NCBI RefSeq assembly: GCF_001931755.2
Contig: NZ_CP015510.2
Span: 744,001 to 808,000, forward strand
Length of the DNA stretch: 64,000 nt
Reading direction: 5' to 3'
Source: Wolbachia endosymbiont of Folsomia candida
Lineage (GTDB): Bacteria > Pseudomonadota > Alphaproteobacteria > Rickettsiales > Anaplasmataceae
In this document: positions 37,005 to 46,590 of the stretch, piece by piece
How the letters are laid out: every line of letters begins with the position of its first letter
Numbering within the stretch: position 1 is the stretch's first letter
Program-made: the position numbers and the translations under genes
Notes under the pieces: model-generated
What the model saw: only the letters and a program-made list of their open reading frames with translations
What the model was told of the DNA's origin: nothing
Database searches by the model: none

Positions 37005-38456
37005 TTACTTCTTTGAGAATAAGCTGTATGCGCAAAAATAAATTGGCAATATTTCAAGCCTACCAAGCAGCATTAAAGCTGATAAGAGTAGCTTTACTTC
37101 ACTACTAAAAGAAGAGTAGTTACCTGAAGGGCCTATTAAACTACTGAATCCTGGACCAGAGTTTGTAAGCATTGCAGAAACAGAGCTAATGCTAGTTATA
37201 AAATCAGCATTACTTAAGTAAGACATCACTATTGATGAAACAGTGAACGTTAATATATAAATTGCAAAAAATACAAAAACAGAGTGGATTTCATCATTTT
37301 CCAAGGTTCTACCATTAAATTTTACTCTATCATCTGCATCTGAGTTTAATAAAAGGTGAAAGTAATTTCTTATAGATCTTAAAAGCACGATCATTCGGAA
37401 GATTTTTATACCACCGCTTGCAGAGCCACTGCACCCACCAACAAATGTTAGAAAAAAAGCTAGGACTGAAACAAAGCTCCAATTTATATGATTGCAAATT
37501 GTATGACCTGTTGATGTAACCAAAGATGTGGCAGTAAATGTGCTATATCTAAATGATAAAGCGGCCCCTAAATCAACATTTTTATATAACCAGAAATAAG
37601 TAAATAGGGACGAGATAATGACTATCCTAATAAAATAAGAGACCTGTTCATCATGGCAAATGTCTAAACGTCTTATGATTTTTAAATAACTAAGAAAAGG
37701 CAGAGAGCCCAAAATCATAAAGATAATTGTTATAACTTCGAGCATAGGGTTATTGTAGTGTCCTATAGAGTTGCTATAGTTAGCAAATCCACCAGTTGAT
37801 ACGGTAGACATGCCATGGCATATAGCATCAAATAGCGACATACCAGCTAAATAATAAAAAAATATGCATAATAAGATAAGGCTGTAGTATATTGCTGTAA
37901 TGTGAATTACTACGCTTCGTGTATGTGGCAATCTCTTTTTGGTAGCGTCTGAATATTCAGAATAGAGTAAGTTATTCAGGCTCAGAATCTTGAAACTAGG
38001 AAAAACTGCAATTCCTATAGTTATTATACCAAGGCCACCTATGCCGTGCAGCATTGCTCTCCATAGCAATATTCCTGGAGATTGCTCTTCAATATTGTTA
38101 AAAACAGTTGCCCCTGTTGTTGTAATACCAGATATTGCTTCAAATAGCGCGTCAACGTAACTTAGATTGCTGAGGTAAAATGGAATAGCTGCAAACAAAG
38201 AAGAAACAATCCATGTGCAACTAGTAATCATGAAAATTGCCGACATGCCATGCAACTTATTTAATTTACCCAGAAAAATAAAAGCTACGCCAAATGCAGA
38301 GGTGATGATGAACCCAGCTAAAAAATTTTTCCATTCAAAGCTAAGATATTTATTAATAACCATAGGAATAATCATTGTGAAGCTAAACAACAATAGGAAT
38401 ATTCCAATAATGAATGTAATTGAGCGCAGAACTTGCAAATGTTGCTGATTTTCCAT
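37005..38456 (-). CDS. trkH: TrkH-family potassium uptake protein
   Basis: The 483-residue membrane protein has many hydrophobic segments and TrkH selectivity-filter-like loops: AISGITTTGATVF, GMSTVSTGGFANY, TSLVTSTGHTICN and AMLTNSGPGFSSL. FLTFVGGCSGSASGGIKIFR is the typical TrkH loop. It should carry K+ with a TrkA-type regulatory partner, which is not in this window. Transcribed alone. Confidence 0.92.
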   Translation of the reverse strand: MENQQHLQVLRSITFIIGIFLLLFSFTMIIPMVINKYLSFEWKNFLAGFIITSAFGVAFIFLGKLNKLHGMSAIFMITSCTWIVSSLFAAIPFYLSNLSYVDALFEAISGITTTGATVFNNIEEQSPGILLWRAMLHGIGGLGIITIGIAVFPSFKILSLNNLLYSEYSDATKKRLPHTRSVVIHITAIYYSLILLCIFFYYLAGMSLFDAICHGMSTVSTGGFANYSNSIGHYNNPMLEVITIIFMILGSLPFLSYLKIIRRLDICHDEQVSYFIRIVIISSLFTYFWLYKNVDLGAALSFRYSTFTATSLVTSTGHTICNHINWSFVSVLAFFLTFVGGCSGSASGGIKIFRMIVLLRSIRNYFHLLLNSDADDRVKFNGRTLENDEIHSVFVFFAIYILTFTVSSIVMSYLSNADFITSISSVSAMLTNSGPGFSSLIGPSGNYSSFSSEVKLLLSALMLLGRLEILPIYFCAYSLFSKK

Positions 38457-38655
38457 CGAGCTAATGTCTACTTACTTCTTAACCTATATAGTTGAAAAAT
38501 TTCAGAATTACAATTTATATGTTTTAAATTTATTGCATTATTTAAGGGATCTATTTCACTAATTTGAAAAACCTTCAATTATTATGCTAAACAACTCTTT
38601 TCCATTATGGAAATTTAATCTATTATGTAATATATAGTTTATATGGGGTAATAGA

Positions 38656-39507
38656 GTGTCAACTTTTCTTGATAAGAAAATCAATAATAATGAATCTTCT
38701 GAAGCTAAATCTAAAAGCCAGGAGGATTTTGAAAAGGAATTAGAAGATTTTGTAGCAGAATTGGAAGAACTAAAAAAATCTGTTGAAAGCATGTGGCGGA
38801 TAGGAAGGTGGTGGGATTGTAGTCCTTTTAAACCATTCACATGGTTAAATGTGAAAGAGTTTAAAGATATAGCAGATAGTTACATACAGCTAGTTAAAAA
38901 CAATAACTTTGAGGACAATCGCGAGCAAATCTCTGAACTTGTAAGCAGCACACTAGTAAAAATGGAAACTCATCCAAGTAGTAAAATGAGAAATTTGCTC
39001 GGGTATTGCATAGGTAAATCACATGGATTCCAAGGTACATCATATAATAACATAAAGAGGCAAAATGAATTAAAAGGTGAGATTATATTAAAAAAAGATA
39101 TAGCTATATCAGAATTAGAACAGAAAATTAAAGAATCAGAAAAATGTGTTGAAGAAAGACTAAGAGCAGAAAGTCGCCAATTAAAAATTCAGTTGGATAA
39201 TAAAATACAAAAATTGGAAGACGAAAACCAAGAATATAGGACAAAGATAAGTAAATTAGAAAAAGAACTGCGAGAAAACAGTGAGGAGAGGGATAGAGAG
39301 ATAGAAGAGCTGAAAAAAGAGAATCAAGATAGAGATAAAAGAGAACAGGATCTGAAAAAAGAGAATCAAGAAAGGGATAAGCAAATAGAGACGTTAATGA
39401 AACTCTGCAACACACTTTCGCTTGCGCAGATGGCAACACAAAATGTACCAAACACTGAAATGAGTAGTGTACAACTATCACAATCTCTCCCTTCGCTTGA
39501 AAAATGA
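38656..39507 (+). CDS. Coiled-coil protein of a two-gene operon
   Basis: The 283-residue protein starts at GTG (MSTFLDKKINNNESSEAKS). The middle contains WRIGRWWDCSPFKPFTWLNV. A long coiled coil fills the last ~130 residues, with charged repeats (REIEELKKENQDRDKREQDL). The last ~80 codons are almost identical to the end of the next gene. The stop overlaps the next ATG (ATGA), so the two are cotranslated. Function unknown; shared coils suggest the two proteins may pair with each other. Confidence 0.8.
   Translation: MSTFLDKKINNNESSEAKSKSQEDFEKELEDFVAELEELKKSVESMWRIGRWWDCSPFKPFTWLNVKEFKDIADSYIQLVKNNNFEDNREQISELVSSTLVKMETHPSSKMRNLLGYCIGKSHGFQGTSYNNIKRQNELKGEIILKKDIAISELEQKIKESEKCVEERLRAESRQLKIQLDNKIQKLEDENQEYRTKISKLEKELRENSEERDREIEELKKENQDRDKREQDLKKENQERDKQIETLMKLCNTLSLAQMATQNVPNTEMSSVQLSQSLPSLEK
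39256..39506 (+). repeat. Duplicated 3' coiled-coil module, copy 1
   Basis: Nearly identical to 41441-41703. Both begin 'gaaaaagaactgcgagaaaa' and run through ENLMKLCNTLSLAQM-type sequence to the stop, with a few substitutions and a small in-frame length difference (QNVPNTEM against QNAQQLPDTEM). This is a direct repeat within one operon, about 2.2 kb apart. Confidence 0.9.
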
Positions 39508-41705
39508 AGATAGAGAAATTTATAGAAATTCTTGAAAAAGAAAATCTGAAAAGTAACTTGTATAAAAAACTCAAGTGGAAAGAAAGCTATATTCCGAAAA
39601 GCCATGATGAGATTAAGAAATTAGTGAATGAGCTTGGTAAAAATAAACCTGCAGGGTGGAATAATAATATCTTGCGTTATACAACTTTTTCCAGGCAACA
39701 AAGTTTGCTAATTTTTTCGTTGTGGCTGAGTGGATTAGCTTTGTGTTTTCATTTTCAAGAAAAAAAAAGATTAATTGCCCTTTCTGGATTTGTCGGATTA
39801 TCAGCATTTCTTGGGTATTTTTGGTGGCTTGGTAAAAAAATTAAAACATATGAAAATATTTATGATGAGGGAGAATTAATGGTAAAAAGTTTTAAAGTAA
39901 AGACTTTGGAAAATAAAAAATGGCAACACATCTTTAATATTTATGATGAGATAAGCGAAGATACGAGAGTTGTATTAGAAGAGGAATTAGTTTTATTTGA
40001 CTTAAAAAGAAAGAAAATATCTATAAAAGACTTAAAGTTAAAAGAAATATTAAAATTATTTAACTTAACAGGAGTGCTGGAAAGGTTAGATAATAGTTTG
40101 CAAGCAGTAAGAGAAAAAAGAAAGCTTGACCAGGATCATGACGAATATTTTAATGAGCAAGTAAATAGGGCGTTTCGTGCATTATCTTTAAAATATCATC
40201 CGGATTCTGTGAGAAGAGCTGGAGGATCAGAAGAGCAAGTAAAAGATGCTACCGAGATGCAAAAAGGCGTAAATACTTTGTGGGAAATTATGAAGAATTT
40301 GCATATAATTTCCACTAACACCGACCTTATAGAGAATTTACAAGGAGATTCAAAATACTGGAAGCTTTTTGTACGCGAGAAATTTAGGTATTGTTCATAT
40401 AAAGAAGTAGAAATACATTTACTTGATGGTGAAGAAAAATTAAGCCGCTTAAACGACAAAGTGTTAGATGCATTGTTATTTTTATCAATGATGCAAGAAA
40501 AGTTATTGCCTTCTATTGATAATTTTATAACAAGCACAAGAACTAAAATAGGAATGTTTTTAAATAACAATATTGATGGTTTTGTGCAAGAAGAAGATGA
40601 TGTGCAAAAGAGGTCTAGCTATAAGTTTTATGCTTGTAAGCATGCCTTAAAAATGCTGACTAGTGATTTATATTTCTTACGTTTTCGATGTGAGTCTGAT
40701 GAAGATTTAAGCTGTATAAGAAATTCAGTAAAAAAATTATTTCAAGATAGTAAAGTGCAGCATCAAATATTGGAGTCACTGGAAAATTTTTTTTCACTTT
40801 CTTTGATTGGTTCTTTTATCTCACTTGAAGAAAAGCAACTGCACCCGTACTCTGTTACGCACAGAGAGAATTATAAAAAAGCTAATGAATATTTAGTTTT
40901 ACCAGTTATAGAATATTTAAATATTTTACTTATATGTACAAAAGTCTATTTAAAGGATAAAGAAGAACCTGGAAAATTTGAAAATGTGTGGAATGCAGCA
41001 ACAAGCTGGACAGGAAAATTTAGAACATCTAAAAATTATCAAACACTGCTACCCAGCAACATTTTAGAGGAAACAATAAATAATTTTTCACTAACTGAGC
41101 TGCATAAAAGTTCTTATTATTTAATGACATATTATTGTTATGGAAAGAATGAGAAGGAGATAAGAGAGTTTTTTGATATAAAATTAAGTAAAGAAACAGC
41201 AAAAGAACTGCTGATGAAAGTGATCGAAGTATATAAAAACCATTTAGAGAAAGAATTTAATATAGAAAAAGATTTTTATGAGAAGGTCGAGGAAAAAAGA
41301 AAAGATTTGGAAAGTATAGATGAGTTAATCGAAAGATGTATAAAAAAAATAAATAGAGAAAATTTGCCACAAATAAATGAAAGGTTAAATAAAATAGCAG
41401 AATTAGAGATAGAAGCTTGTGAGTTAATAGATAAAAGTCAAGAATTAGAAAAAGAACTGCGAGAAAACAGTGAGGAGAGAGATAGAGAGATAGAAGAGCT
41501 GAAAAAAGAGAATCAAGATAGAGATAAAAGAGAACAGGATCTGAAAAAAGAGAATCAAGAAAGAGACAAGCAAATAGAGAACTTGATGAAACTCTGCAAC
41601 ACACTTTCGCTTGCACAGATGGCAACACAAAATGCACAACAACTACCAGATACAGAAATGAGTAGTGTACAACTCTCACAAGCTCTTCCTTCGCTTAACA
41701 AATGA
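39504..41705 (+). CDS. J-domain membrane protein with coiled-coil tail
   Basis: The 733-residue protein has two adjacent membrane segments at about 68-112 (SLLIFSLWLSGLALCF; ALSGFVGLSAFLGYFWWLG). A J-domain-like segment at about 215-262 reads NRAFRALSLKYHPDSVRRAG, with the HPD needed to stimulate Hsp70 ATPase. A long helical region and a C-terminal coiled coil follow. No glycine-rich or zinc domain of canonical DnaJ is present, so it would be a specialised co-chaperone for DnaK. It overlaps the preceding gene by 4 bp. Confidence 0.8.
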   Translation: MKIEKFIEILEKENLKSNLYKKLKWKESYIPKSHDEIKKLVNELGKNKPAGWNNNILRYTTFSRQQSLLIFSLWLSGLALCFHFQEKKRLIALSGFVGLSAFLGYFWWLGKKIKTYENIYDEGELMVKSFKVKTLENKKWQHIFNIYDEISEDTRVVLEEELVLFDLKRKKISIKDLKLKEILKLFNLTGVLERLDNSLQAVREKRKLDQDHDEYFNEQVNRAFRALSLKYHPDSVRRAGGSEEQVKDATEMQKGVNTLWEIMKNLHIISTNTDLIENLQGDSKYWKLFVREKFRYCSYKEVEIHLLDGEEKLSRLNDKVLDALLFLSMMQEKLLPSIDNFITSTRTKIGMFLNNNIDGFVQEEDDVQKRSSYKFYACKHALKMLTSDLYFLRFRCESDEDLSCIRNSVKKLFQDSKVQHQILESLENFFSLSLIGSFISLEEKQLHPYSVTHRENYKKANEYLVLPVIEYLNILLICTKVYLKDKEEPGKFENVWNAATSWTGKFRTSKNYQTLLPSNILEETINNFSLTELHKSSYYLMTYYCYGKNEKEIREFFDIKLSKETAKELLMKVIEVYKNHLEKEFNIEKDFYEKVEEKRKDLESIDELIERCIKKINRENLPQINERLNKIAELEIEACELIDKSQELEKELRENSEERDREIEELKKENQDRDKREQDLKKENQERDKQIENLMKLCNTLSLAQMATQNAQQLPDTEMSSVQLSQALPSLNK
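41441..41703 (+). repeat. Duplicated 3' coiled-coil module, copy 2
   Basis: Copy of 39256-39506; see that entry. The near identity at DNA level, including synonymous positions, points to recent duplication or gene conversion between the two genes. Confidence 0.9.
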
Positions 41706-41805
41706 AGATATAGAAATTTACCACCCCAATTGAAAAATTTGCAAAGCGATGCATGAATTTAAGCAACAAGCACTTCAAACCACAATTCTTAATAGCCTTA
41801 AAAAT

Positions 41806-42258
41806 TTACTTGGAGTGGCACAGCCTATATTCCTCATATTCTTCATCCTCTAATTCTTCAAGAATCTCTGGGTGACGATCACTAAAACGAACGATTATTG
41901 GAATGAGCTCTTGTTTTGTTTTTTTAATTAGCAACTTTTCAAGGCGATCTTGTTCATCAACATATTCTAGAGATGAACGATATTCCTGTCTATCAAGTTG
42001 AATCAAAGCAAAACATGTTGCAGCCATATGCTTACACGGACCACAATATCCTAATGCAGGGCAGGAACATTTTCCAGTAAGGTATTGACCGTTGTGTTTC
42101 AATGTGACCTGATATACGCTTGATCCAGTCACATTTGATTCAGCGTGAGATTCATTAACAGATACGATTTGTACCATTCCATCATCGAAATAACCTCTTC
42201 CTTTGGTGATATAAGATTCTTTAATAAAATCTCTGATATCTTTATAATTTAACCTCAT
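41806..42258 (-). CDS. SWIM zinc-finger protein
   Basis: I chose ATG 42258 because a perfect AAGGAGG lies 7 bp upstream; an earlier ATG would add 29 unlikely residues. The 150-residue protein contains GKCSCPALGYCGPCKHMAAT, the SWIM pattern (CxC ... CxH) that binds one zinc. In bacteria SWIM domains are usually attached to SNF2 helicases, but here the domain stands nearly alone. An acidic C-terminus (EELEDEEYEEYRL) follows. Possible DNA- or protein-binding role. Confidence 0.85.
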   Translation of the reverse strand: MRLNYKDIRDFIKESYITKGRGYFDDGMVQIVSVNESHAESNVTGSSVYQVTLKHNGQYLTGKCSCPALGYCGPCKHMAATCFALIQLDRQEYRSSLEYVDEQDRLEKLLIKKTKQELIPIIVRFSDRHPEILEELEDEEYEEYRLCHSK

Positions 42259-42765
42259 TTTGTGCCTCCTTTTTAAAGCCTTTCTAAAAAGAATACACAT
42301 TATATTGTTAATATAGCATAAACGTTCAAAGTCACATTCATTCATACCTAGTGCTTTTGTAGAATGCTCTTGCTCTTTGAAAATTCATCGTTAACTGTGG
42401 TTATTTTGCGATGTATCCAGCGTATTTATTTGAATTTCATCTTACAAAATATCTGCTGAATTAAAAAAACAATAGGCAAATCAAAAAAACGTGATAGACT
42501 ACTGGGTATTTTATTTCAACAATAAGTACATCCAATAAATAACAAAGTTATTTGAAAAGTACTTTATGTTTTTCTAATCAACGGTTTTTGCAATTTTTGT
42601 AGCTCAGCCAACAAAAATTTTGCAAAAAAAACTCATGTCAAGCGGCAAAAACTTAACCAAAATACCGGAAACAATTCATTCAGAGGTTCTAATTGTCACT
42701 AAACCCTCTGCGAAACCCAAAACCTAACCAATGAAATATACTGTTAAACAAACAACGAGGTACAT
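42259..42765. other. Intergenic region upstream of the portal gene
   Basis: About 500 bp with no supported gene. It contains an imperfect inverted repeat near 42586-42632 ('tttttgcaatttttgt' against 'acaaaaattttgcaaaaa'). I see no further structure. Promoters of the divergent SWIM and portal genes must lie here. Confidence 0.4.
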
Positions 42766-43959
42766 ATGAATTTCAACATTTTTCAAAAAAAGAAAACTCA
42801 AGTATTTACTAAACATTCCGCTTTGCAGCTCATGATGGAACCAAGCTGGAGTAAGCGTGATTATGTGAGTTTTGCTGAAGAGGGTTACATCAAAAATGTT
42901 ATTGCTTTTCGTGCGATAAATATGATTGCAACTGCTGCAGCTTCAGTGCCATTTACTCTCTGCCAGTTTACTCAGCAGGGGAAATCACAATTGAAAATCC
43001 ACCCATTATTAAAATTGCTCTATTCTCCGAGTCCGATAACATCCAAATCAGAGTTTATAGAAGGTATTGTGACTTATCGGCTAATTAGTGGAAATGCTTA
43101 CATGCTTATGATTGAGTCACAAAATAACAAAAAACCACCAACGGAACTTTACCTTTTGCGCCCAGATAGGGTTGAAATCGTGCCTGGAAGAAATAATGTT
43201 CCTTATATTTATCGCTATACGGTAAACAATAACAGTTACGATTTTAAAGTTGATAAGCTAACAGGGCGCTCAGCAGTGCTGCATTTAAAAACCTTTAACC
43301 CATTGAATGATTGGTATGGCCTATCACCGATTGAAGCCGCTGCATATAGCATAGACCAACACAATCAAGCAGGTGCTTGGAACCAGGCAATGCTACAAAA
43401 TGGAGCAAGGCCAAGTGGTGCAATAGTGGTGAAATCAGCAAAAGATGGAACTGGTGGAAATTTAAGTCAAGAGCAATACCAACGCTTGAAAGTGCAGATA
43501 AATGATCATTACTCTGGTCCAGTGAATGCAGGAAGACCGATATTACTTGAAGGAGGGTTGGAGTGGAAAGAAATGAGTTTATCACCAAGAGATATGGATT
43601 TCATTGAATCCAAGCACAGTTCAGCCCGTGATATTGCTCTGGCTTTTGGAGTGCCGCCACAGTTACTTGGCATACCAGGTGATAACACTTATAGCAATTT
43701 AGCCGAAGCTCGTTTATCCCTTTGGGAACAGACAATTTTACCAACACTGGACAATATAGTCTGCCACTTAAATTCTTGGCTAGTGCCAAAATTTGGTAAC
43801 GATTTATGCTTATCGTATGACAAAGATGCGATAGAAATCCTAATGGAAAAAAGACAAAAATTGTGGAAATACGTAGAAAACGCAAGCTTCATGACACTCA
43901 ATGAAAAAAGAGAAGCCTTCGGCTTACCACCAATGCATGGTGGTGATAAATTGAGTTAA
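42766..43959 (+). CDS. HK97-family phage/GTA portal protein
   Basis: The 397-residue protein is a complete HK97-type portal: NVIAFRAINMIATAAASVPF, a middle SGNAYMLMI with LYLLRPDRVEIVP, YGLSPIEAAAYSIDQHN, then GVPPQLLGIPGDNTYSNLAE and ARLSLWEQTILP. Portal rings form the DNA entry vertex of capsids. Its length and pattern match the gene-transfer-agent portal of alphaproteobacteria. No terminase, protease or capsid gene is adjacent, so it is an isolated survivor. The frame is intact, which is notable for a relic. Confidence 0.88.
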   Translation: MNFNIFQKKKTQVFTKHSALQLMMEPSWSKRDYVSFAEEGYIKNVIAFRAINMIATAAASVPFTLCQFTQQGKSQLKIHPLLKLLYSPSPITSKSEFIEGIVTYRLISGNAYMLMIESQNNKKPPTELYLLRPDRVEIVPGRNNVPYIYRYTVNNNSYDFKVDKLTGRSAVLHLKTFNPLNDWYGLSPIEAAAYSIDQHNQAGAWNQAMLQNGARPSGAIVVKSAKDGTGGNLSQEQYQRLKVQINDHYSGPVNAGRPILLEGGLEWKEMSLSPRDMDFIESKHSSARDIALAFGVPPQLLGIPGDNTYSNLAEARLSLWEQTILPTLDNIVCHLNSWLVPKFGNDLCLSYDKDAIEILMEKRQKLWKYVENASFMTLNEKREAFGLPPMHGGDKLS

Positions 43960-44112
43960 AAATCTGACATTGTTTGTAAATATACTAACATTATTCCAAT
44001 AAGCTTATATCTTAGTAAAATTAGTATAATCATTATGCTTTTAGCATTTGCTTAAATTTAATTAAAGTGAAAGATAATCGAACATGAAACAGAAATTATC
44101 GGAGGCGTCGTA

Positions 44113-44457
44113 ATGATAAAATTTTTCAACATTCTAATTGTAACTTTAATTCTCTCTTTTGCGTTTGATGCAAATGCTGATGACACAACAAGGACAATAT
44201 GCAATATAGTAGACTATACCAAGACACTAGGTGGCCCAATGATCACAATAGTGATAATTGGTGCAGCTTTGCTTTCGATATTTGGTAGAATGCCGTGGCC
44301 TGCGCTTTTTGCACTTGGCATGTTTACTGCTGCGTTTTTTGGTGCCCCTGCAATTGTAAAGGCAATAACAGGAGTGGAAGCATGTGGCGATACTCCAGAA
44401 TCAGCGTGTACTAAGGCTGGGAAAAAATGGGATCCAACAGCCAAGACATGTGCTTAA
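44113..44457 (+). CDS. virB2: VirB2-like type IV secretion pilin, copy 1
   Basis: The 114-residue protein has a signal peptide (FFNILIVTLILSFAFDANAD) followed by the VirB2/TrbC core: two hydrophobic segments (GGPMITIVIIGAALLSIFG; ALFALGMFTAAFFGAPAIV) around RMPWPA. The C-terminus is cysteine-containing and exported (CGDTPESACTKAGKKW). Rickettsiales encode several VirB2 paralogues with variable ends. GGAGG precedes the ATG. A hairpin follows the stop. Confidence 0.88.
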   Translation: MIKFFNILIVTLILSFAFDANADDTTRTICNIVDYTKTLGGPMITIVIIGAALLSIFGRMPWPALFALGMFTAAFFGAPAIVKAITGVEACGDTPESACTKAGKKWDPTAKTCA

Positions 44458-44477
44458 AAAGATTAAAAGTCTGAAAA

Positions 44478-44502
44478 ATGGTGCTTCCAAAAGGAGCACC
44501 AT
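44478..44502 (+). terminator. Possible terminator after virB2 copy 1
   Basis: ATGGTGC (44478-44484) and GCACCAT (44496-44502) form a 7-bp stem around an 11-base loop, followed by an AT-rich but not strictly T-rich run. It probably reduces read-through between the two virB2 genes. Confidence 0.5.
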
Positions 44503-44686
44503 AATTATATTAAACCATAAACATTTACTGAAACTTTCTTCGCTTGAAAGGTGTAAAGGTTACATAATTCGATGATAAATAACAAGATATTTTGATCTTA
44601 ATAGAATTAGTATAATTATTGAATCATTAGTATTTTCTTAAATTTAATCAAAATAAGAAATAATTTGGTATAAAATTGAAATAGGT

Positions 44687-45121
44687 GTGATGAAAAAATT
44701 TCTTTTATTTGTTGTTTTTCTATTTTTTGCATTTAATGTAAATGCTGCTAATTTTAGTAACAAAAAAGGCGACAAGTTTTATAACTCAAAAGTTACAGAC
44801 CATCCATCATGGTTCATGTGCTCTATCGTTTACTACTTTCGTTATATAGGTGCACCGATTATTACGTTAGTAATAATCGGTGCAGCCTTGCTTGCAATAT
44901 TTGGCAGAATGCCGTGGCCAGCACTTTTTGCACTTGGCATGTTTACTGCTGTGTTTTTTGGTGCACATTGTATTGTAAGGTATGTAGCACCTATAGATAC
45001 ACATAGCTGTTACAGTAAAACTTATAAGCCATCTCCTGTTCCTCTGGGAGCTAGGGTACTTGGTGATGAACTTTCATCTATGGATACATACGGATGGTTT
45101 GATTGGTTGAAATTTTGGTAA
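44687..45121 (+). CDS. virB2: VirB2-like type IV secretion pilin, copy 2
   Basis: The 144-residue paralogue has its own signal peptide (FLLFVVFLFFAFNVNAA) and a core nearly identical to copy 1 (ITLVIIGAALLAIFG; RMPWPALFALGMFTAVFFGA). The N-terminal insert and the C-terminus differ strongly and include several cysteines (CIVRYVAPIDTHSCYSKTYK). Conserved transmembrane parts with variable exposed ends fit a surface pilin under diversifying pressure. It converges with pstS, with stops 5 bp apart. Confidence 0.85.
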   Translation: MMKKFLLFVVFLFFAFNVNAANFSNKKGDKFYNSKVTDHPSWFMCSIVYYFRYIGAPIITLVIIGAALLAIFGRMPWPALFALGMFTAVFFGAHCIVRYVAPIDTHSCYSKTYKPSPVPLGARVLGDELSSMDTYGWFDWLKFW

Positions 45122-45126
45122 AACCA

Positions 45127-46143
45127 TCAAGTTATGTCATGGACTTTCGCTGAAACTTTCTTTATGTCTTCGCTTGAAAGTGGGATTAGACCTAACCTAA
45201 ATAGGTACCCACTTTCAGTGCTGATGGAGTCTATGACCTCTCTGATAAACTCCCTTAATCCATCAACAGTGCCTAAGTGCTCTTTCTTTATATAAAGGTA
45301 TAAGGGTCTTGCTAATATGTATTTCCCTGACGATATATTTTCATAATTTGGTTCAATTCCTGCAATGGTGCTTCCTTGTATTTTATCTTGGTTTCTCATT
45401 AAAAAGCTGAAACTAAATATTCCCAAGGCATTTCTGTTGCTTTTTAGTTTTTGTATTATGATATTCTCGTTAATCCCAACTTCTATGTATCTTCCATCAT
45501 CTCTTATATTGCTGCAGGCTTTTTTTCTTTCTTCTTTATTTTCATAATTCTCTTTGAAAACTCTTGAGTTCATGCAGGAATATTGATCAAGCATAATGAA
45601 ATTAATCAAAGTTTCGTATGTACCTGTATTCTGGTATGGACCATAAATCTCAATTTCTGTTTTTGGTAAGGTATAGTTTACATCAGACCAAAATTTTTTG
45701 TCATTTTTTACTAATTTTTTGTCATTTGGAGAGTATGCAGATAAAGTATCAAATATATCTTTTTTTGAGAAATCAAATCTATGACTTTGGTTTGAATTTG
45801 CAACGACAATTCCATCATAGCCAATAATAATCTCTATCACGTCATTTACGTTATTGCGTTTACATAACTCTCTTTCTACTTCTTTCATAGGGCGAGATGA
45901 AGTGGTTATATCTGGAGTATCTTCGCCTGTTCCAGAGCAGAACATTTTGAATCCAGATCCGCTACCGATTGATTCCACAATTGGAGTTTTAAAGGAAAAC
46001 ACGCGGTTAAATTCTTCAGCTATAAATGAGATAAAAGGAAAAACAGTTGAAGATCCAACAATTCGAATATATTTTCTTGCTTCAACTGTTGACAGCGGTA
46101 TGAATACTGTGAATATCAAAATCAGTAGGAAATTTCTAAACAT
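45127..46143 (-). CDS. pstS: Phosphate ABC transporter substrate-binding protein
   Basis: The 338-residue protein has a signal peptide (NFLLILIFTVFIPLSTVEA) followed by IRIVGSSTVFPFISFIAEEF, GSGSGFKMFCSGTGEDTPDI and TTSSRPMKEVE, the PstS phosphate-binding loops. It should deliver phosphate to PstCAB, which are not in this window. The final segment (LRFGLIPLSS-type) is the usual end of the family. Single gene, convergent with virB2 copy 2. Confidence 0.9.
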   Translation of the reverse strand: MFRNFLLILIFTVFIPLSTVEARKYIRIVGSSTVFPFISFIAEEFNRVFSFKTPIVESIGSGSGFKMFCSGTGEDTPDITTSSRPMKEVERELCKRNNVNDVIEIIIGYDGIVVANSNQSHRFDFSKKDIFDTLSAYSPNDKKLVKNDKKFWSDVNYTLPKTEIEIYGPYQNTGTYETLINFIMLDQYSCMNSRVFKENYENKEERKKACSNIRDDGRYIEVGINENIIIQKLKSNRNALGIFSFSFLMRNQDKIQGSTIAGIEPNYENISSGKYILARPLYLYIKKEHLGTVDGLREFIREVIDSISTESGYLFRLGLIPLSSEDIKKVSAKVHDIT

Positions 46144-46296
46144 TACTTTGTGCTCAAGAACATAAGTCTAATTATTATAGTAAAAAATTAAACTGGAAAG
46201 CCTTAATTTTGCGATAGAGCTAACTCAGGTATGATTTATCGATTAATAACATTATCATCCCGCTGTTTGTTAGCAGGATCTACTACGAGATACCAC

Positions 46297-46400
46297 GAAC
46301 ACGTCCACAACTGTACGAACATCCCGTAAAGCGATAGGTCTTGTGTTAAGTATCAACTAAGAGTGTCATCCCAGTGCGTGACACTTGTATCTTTATGATG
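46297..46400 (-). repeat. Partial MITE-like end with Wolbachia palindrome
   Basis: Read in reverse this matches the right part of the units at 21892 and 56397: a palindrome half ('gtgtcacgcactgggatgac'), then 'agttgatactta' and 'cgctttacggga', then an IS4-type end. The left part of the unit is missing. Confidence 0.65.
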
Positions 46401-46439
46401 TGAGGCATTAGAGCTAAAATACCACGCAGGAAGGGTGAA

Positions 46440-46590
46440 GCCGACTTGACACTAACGCCAATAAGGCCGAATTCCAGATTTTGCTCCCCTCCCATAGAGT
46501 TAAAAGACTGAACAGTATCTTTGGAATTATATCCCGTATTACAAGGTTAGTCTAAACTCTCAGTTTATTTATAGTCTTGGAGGTAATTTT
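46440..46590 (+). ncRNA. Candidate bridge-RNA region of the second IS110
   Basis: Non-coding DNA between the presumed left end and the transposase start. Long blocks are shared with the remnant at 17174-17385 even though that remnant has lost its transposase, and mismatches cluster in the first half. This is where an IS110 bridge RNA would lie, and the variable half would fit its DNA-recognition loops. Structure and transcription are not shown. Confidence 0.4.

Noticed and set aside
42586-42632. Inverted repeat upstream of the portal gene as an operator
   Set aside because: Low complexity and imperfect; could be chance in AT-rich DNA.
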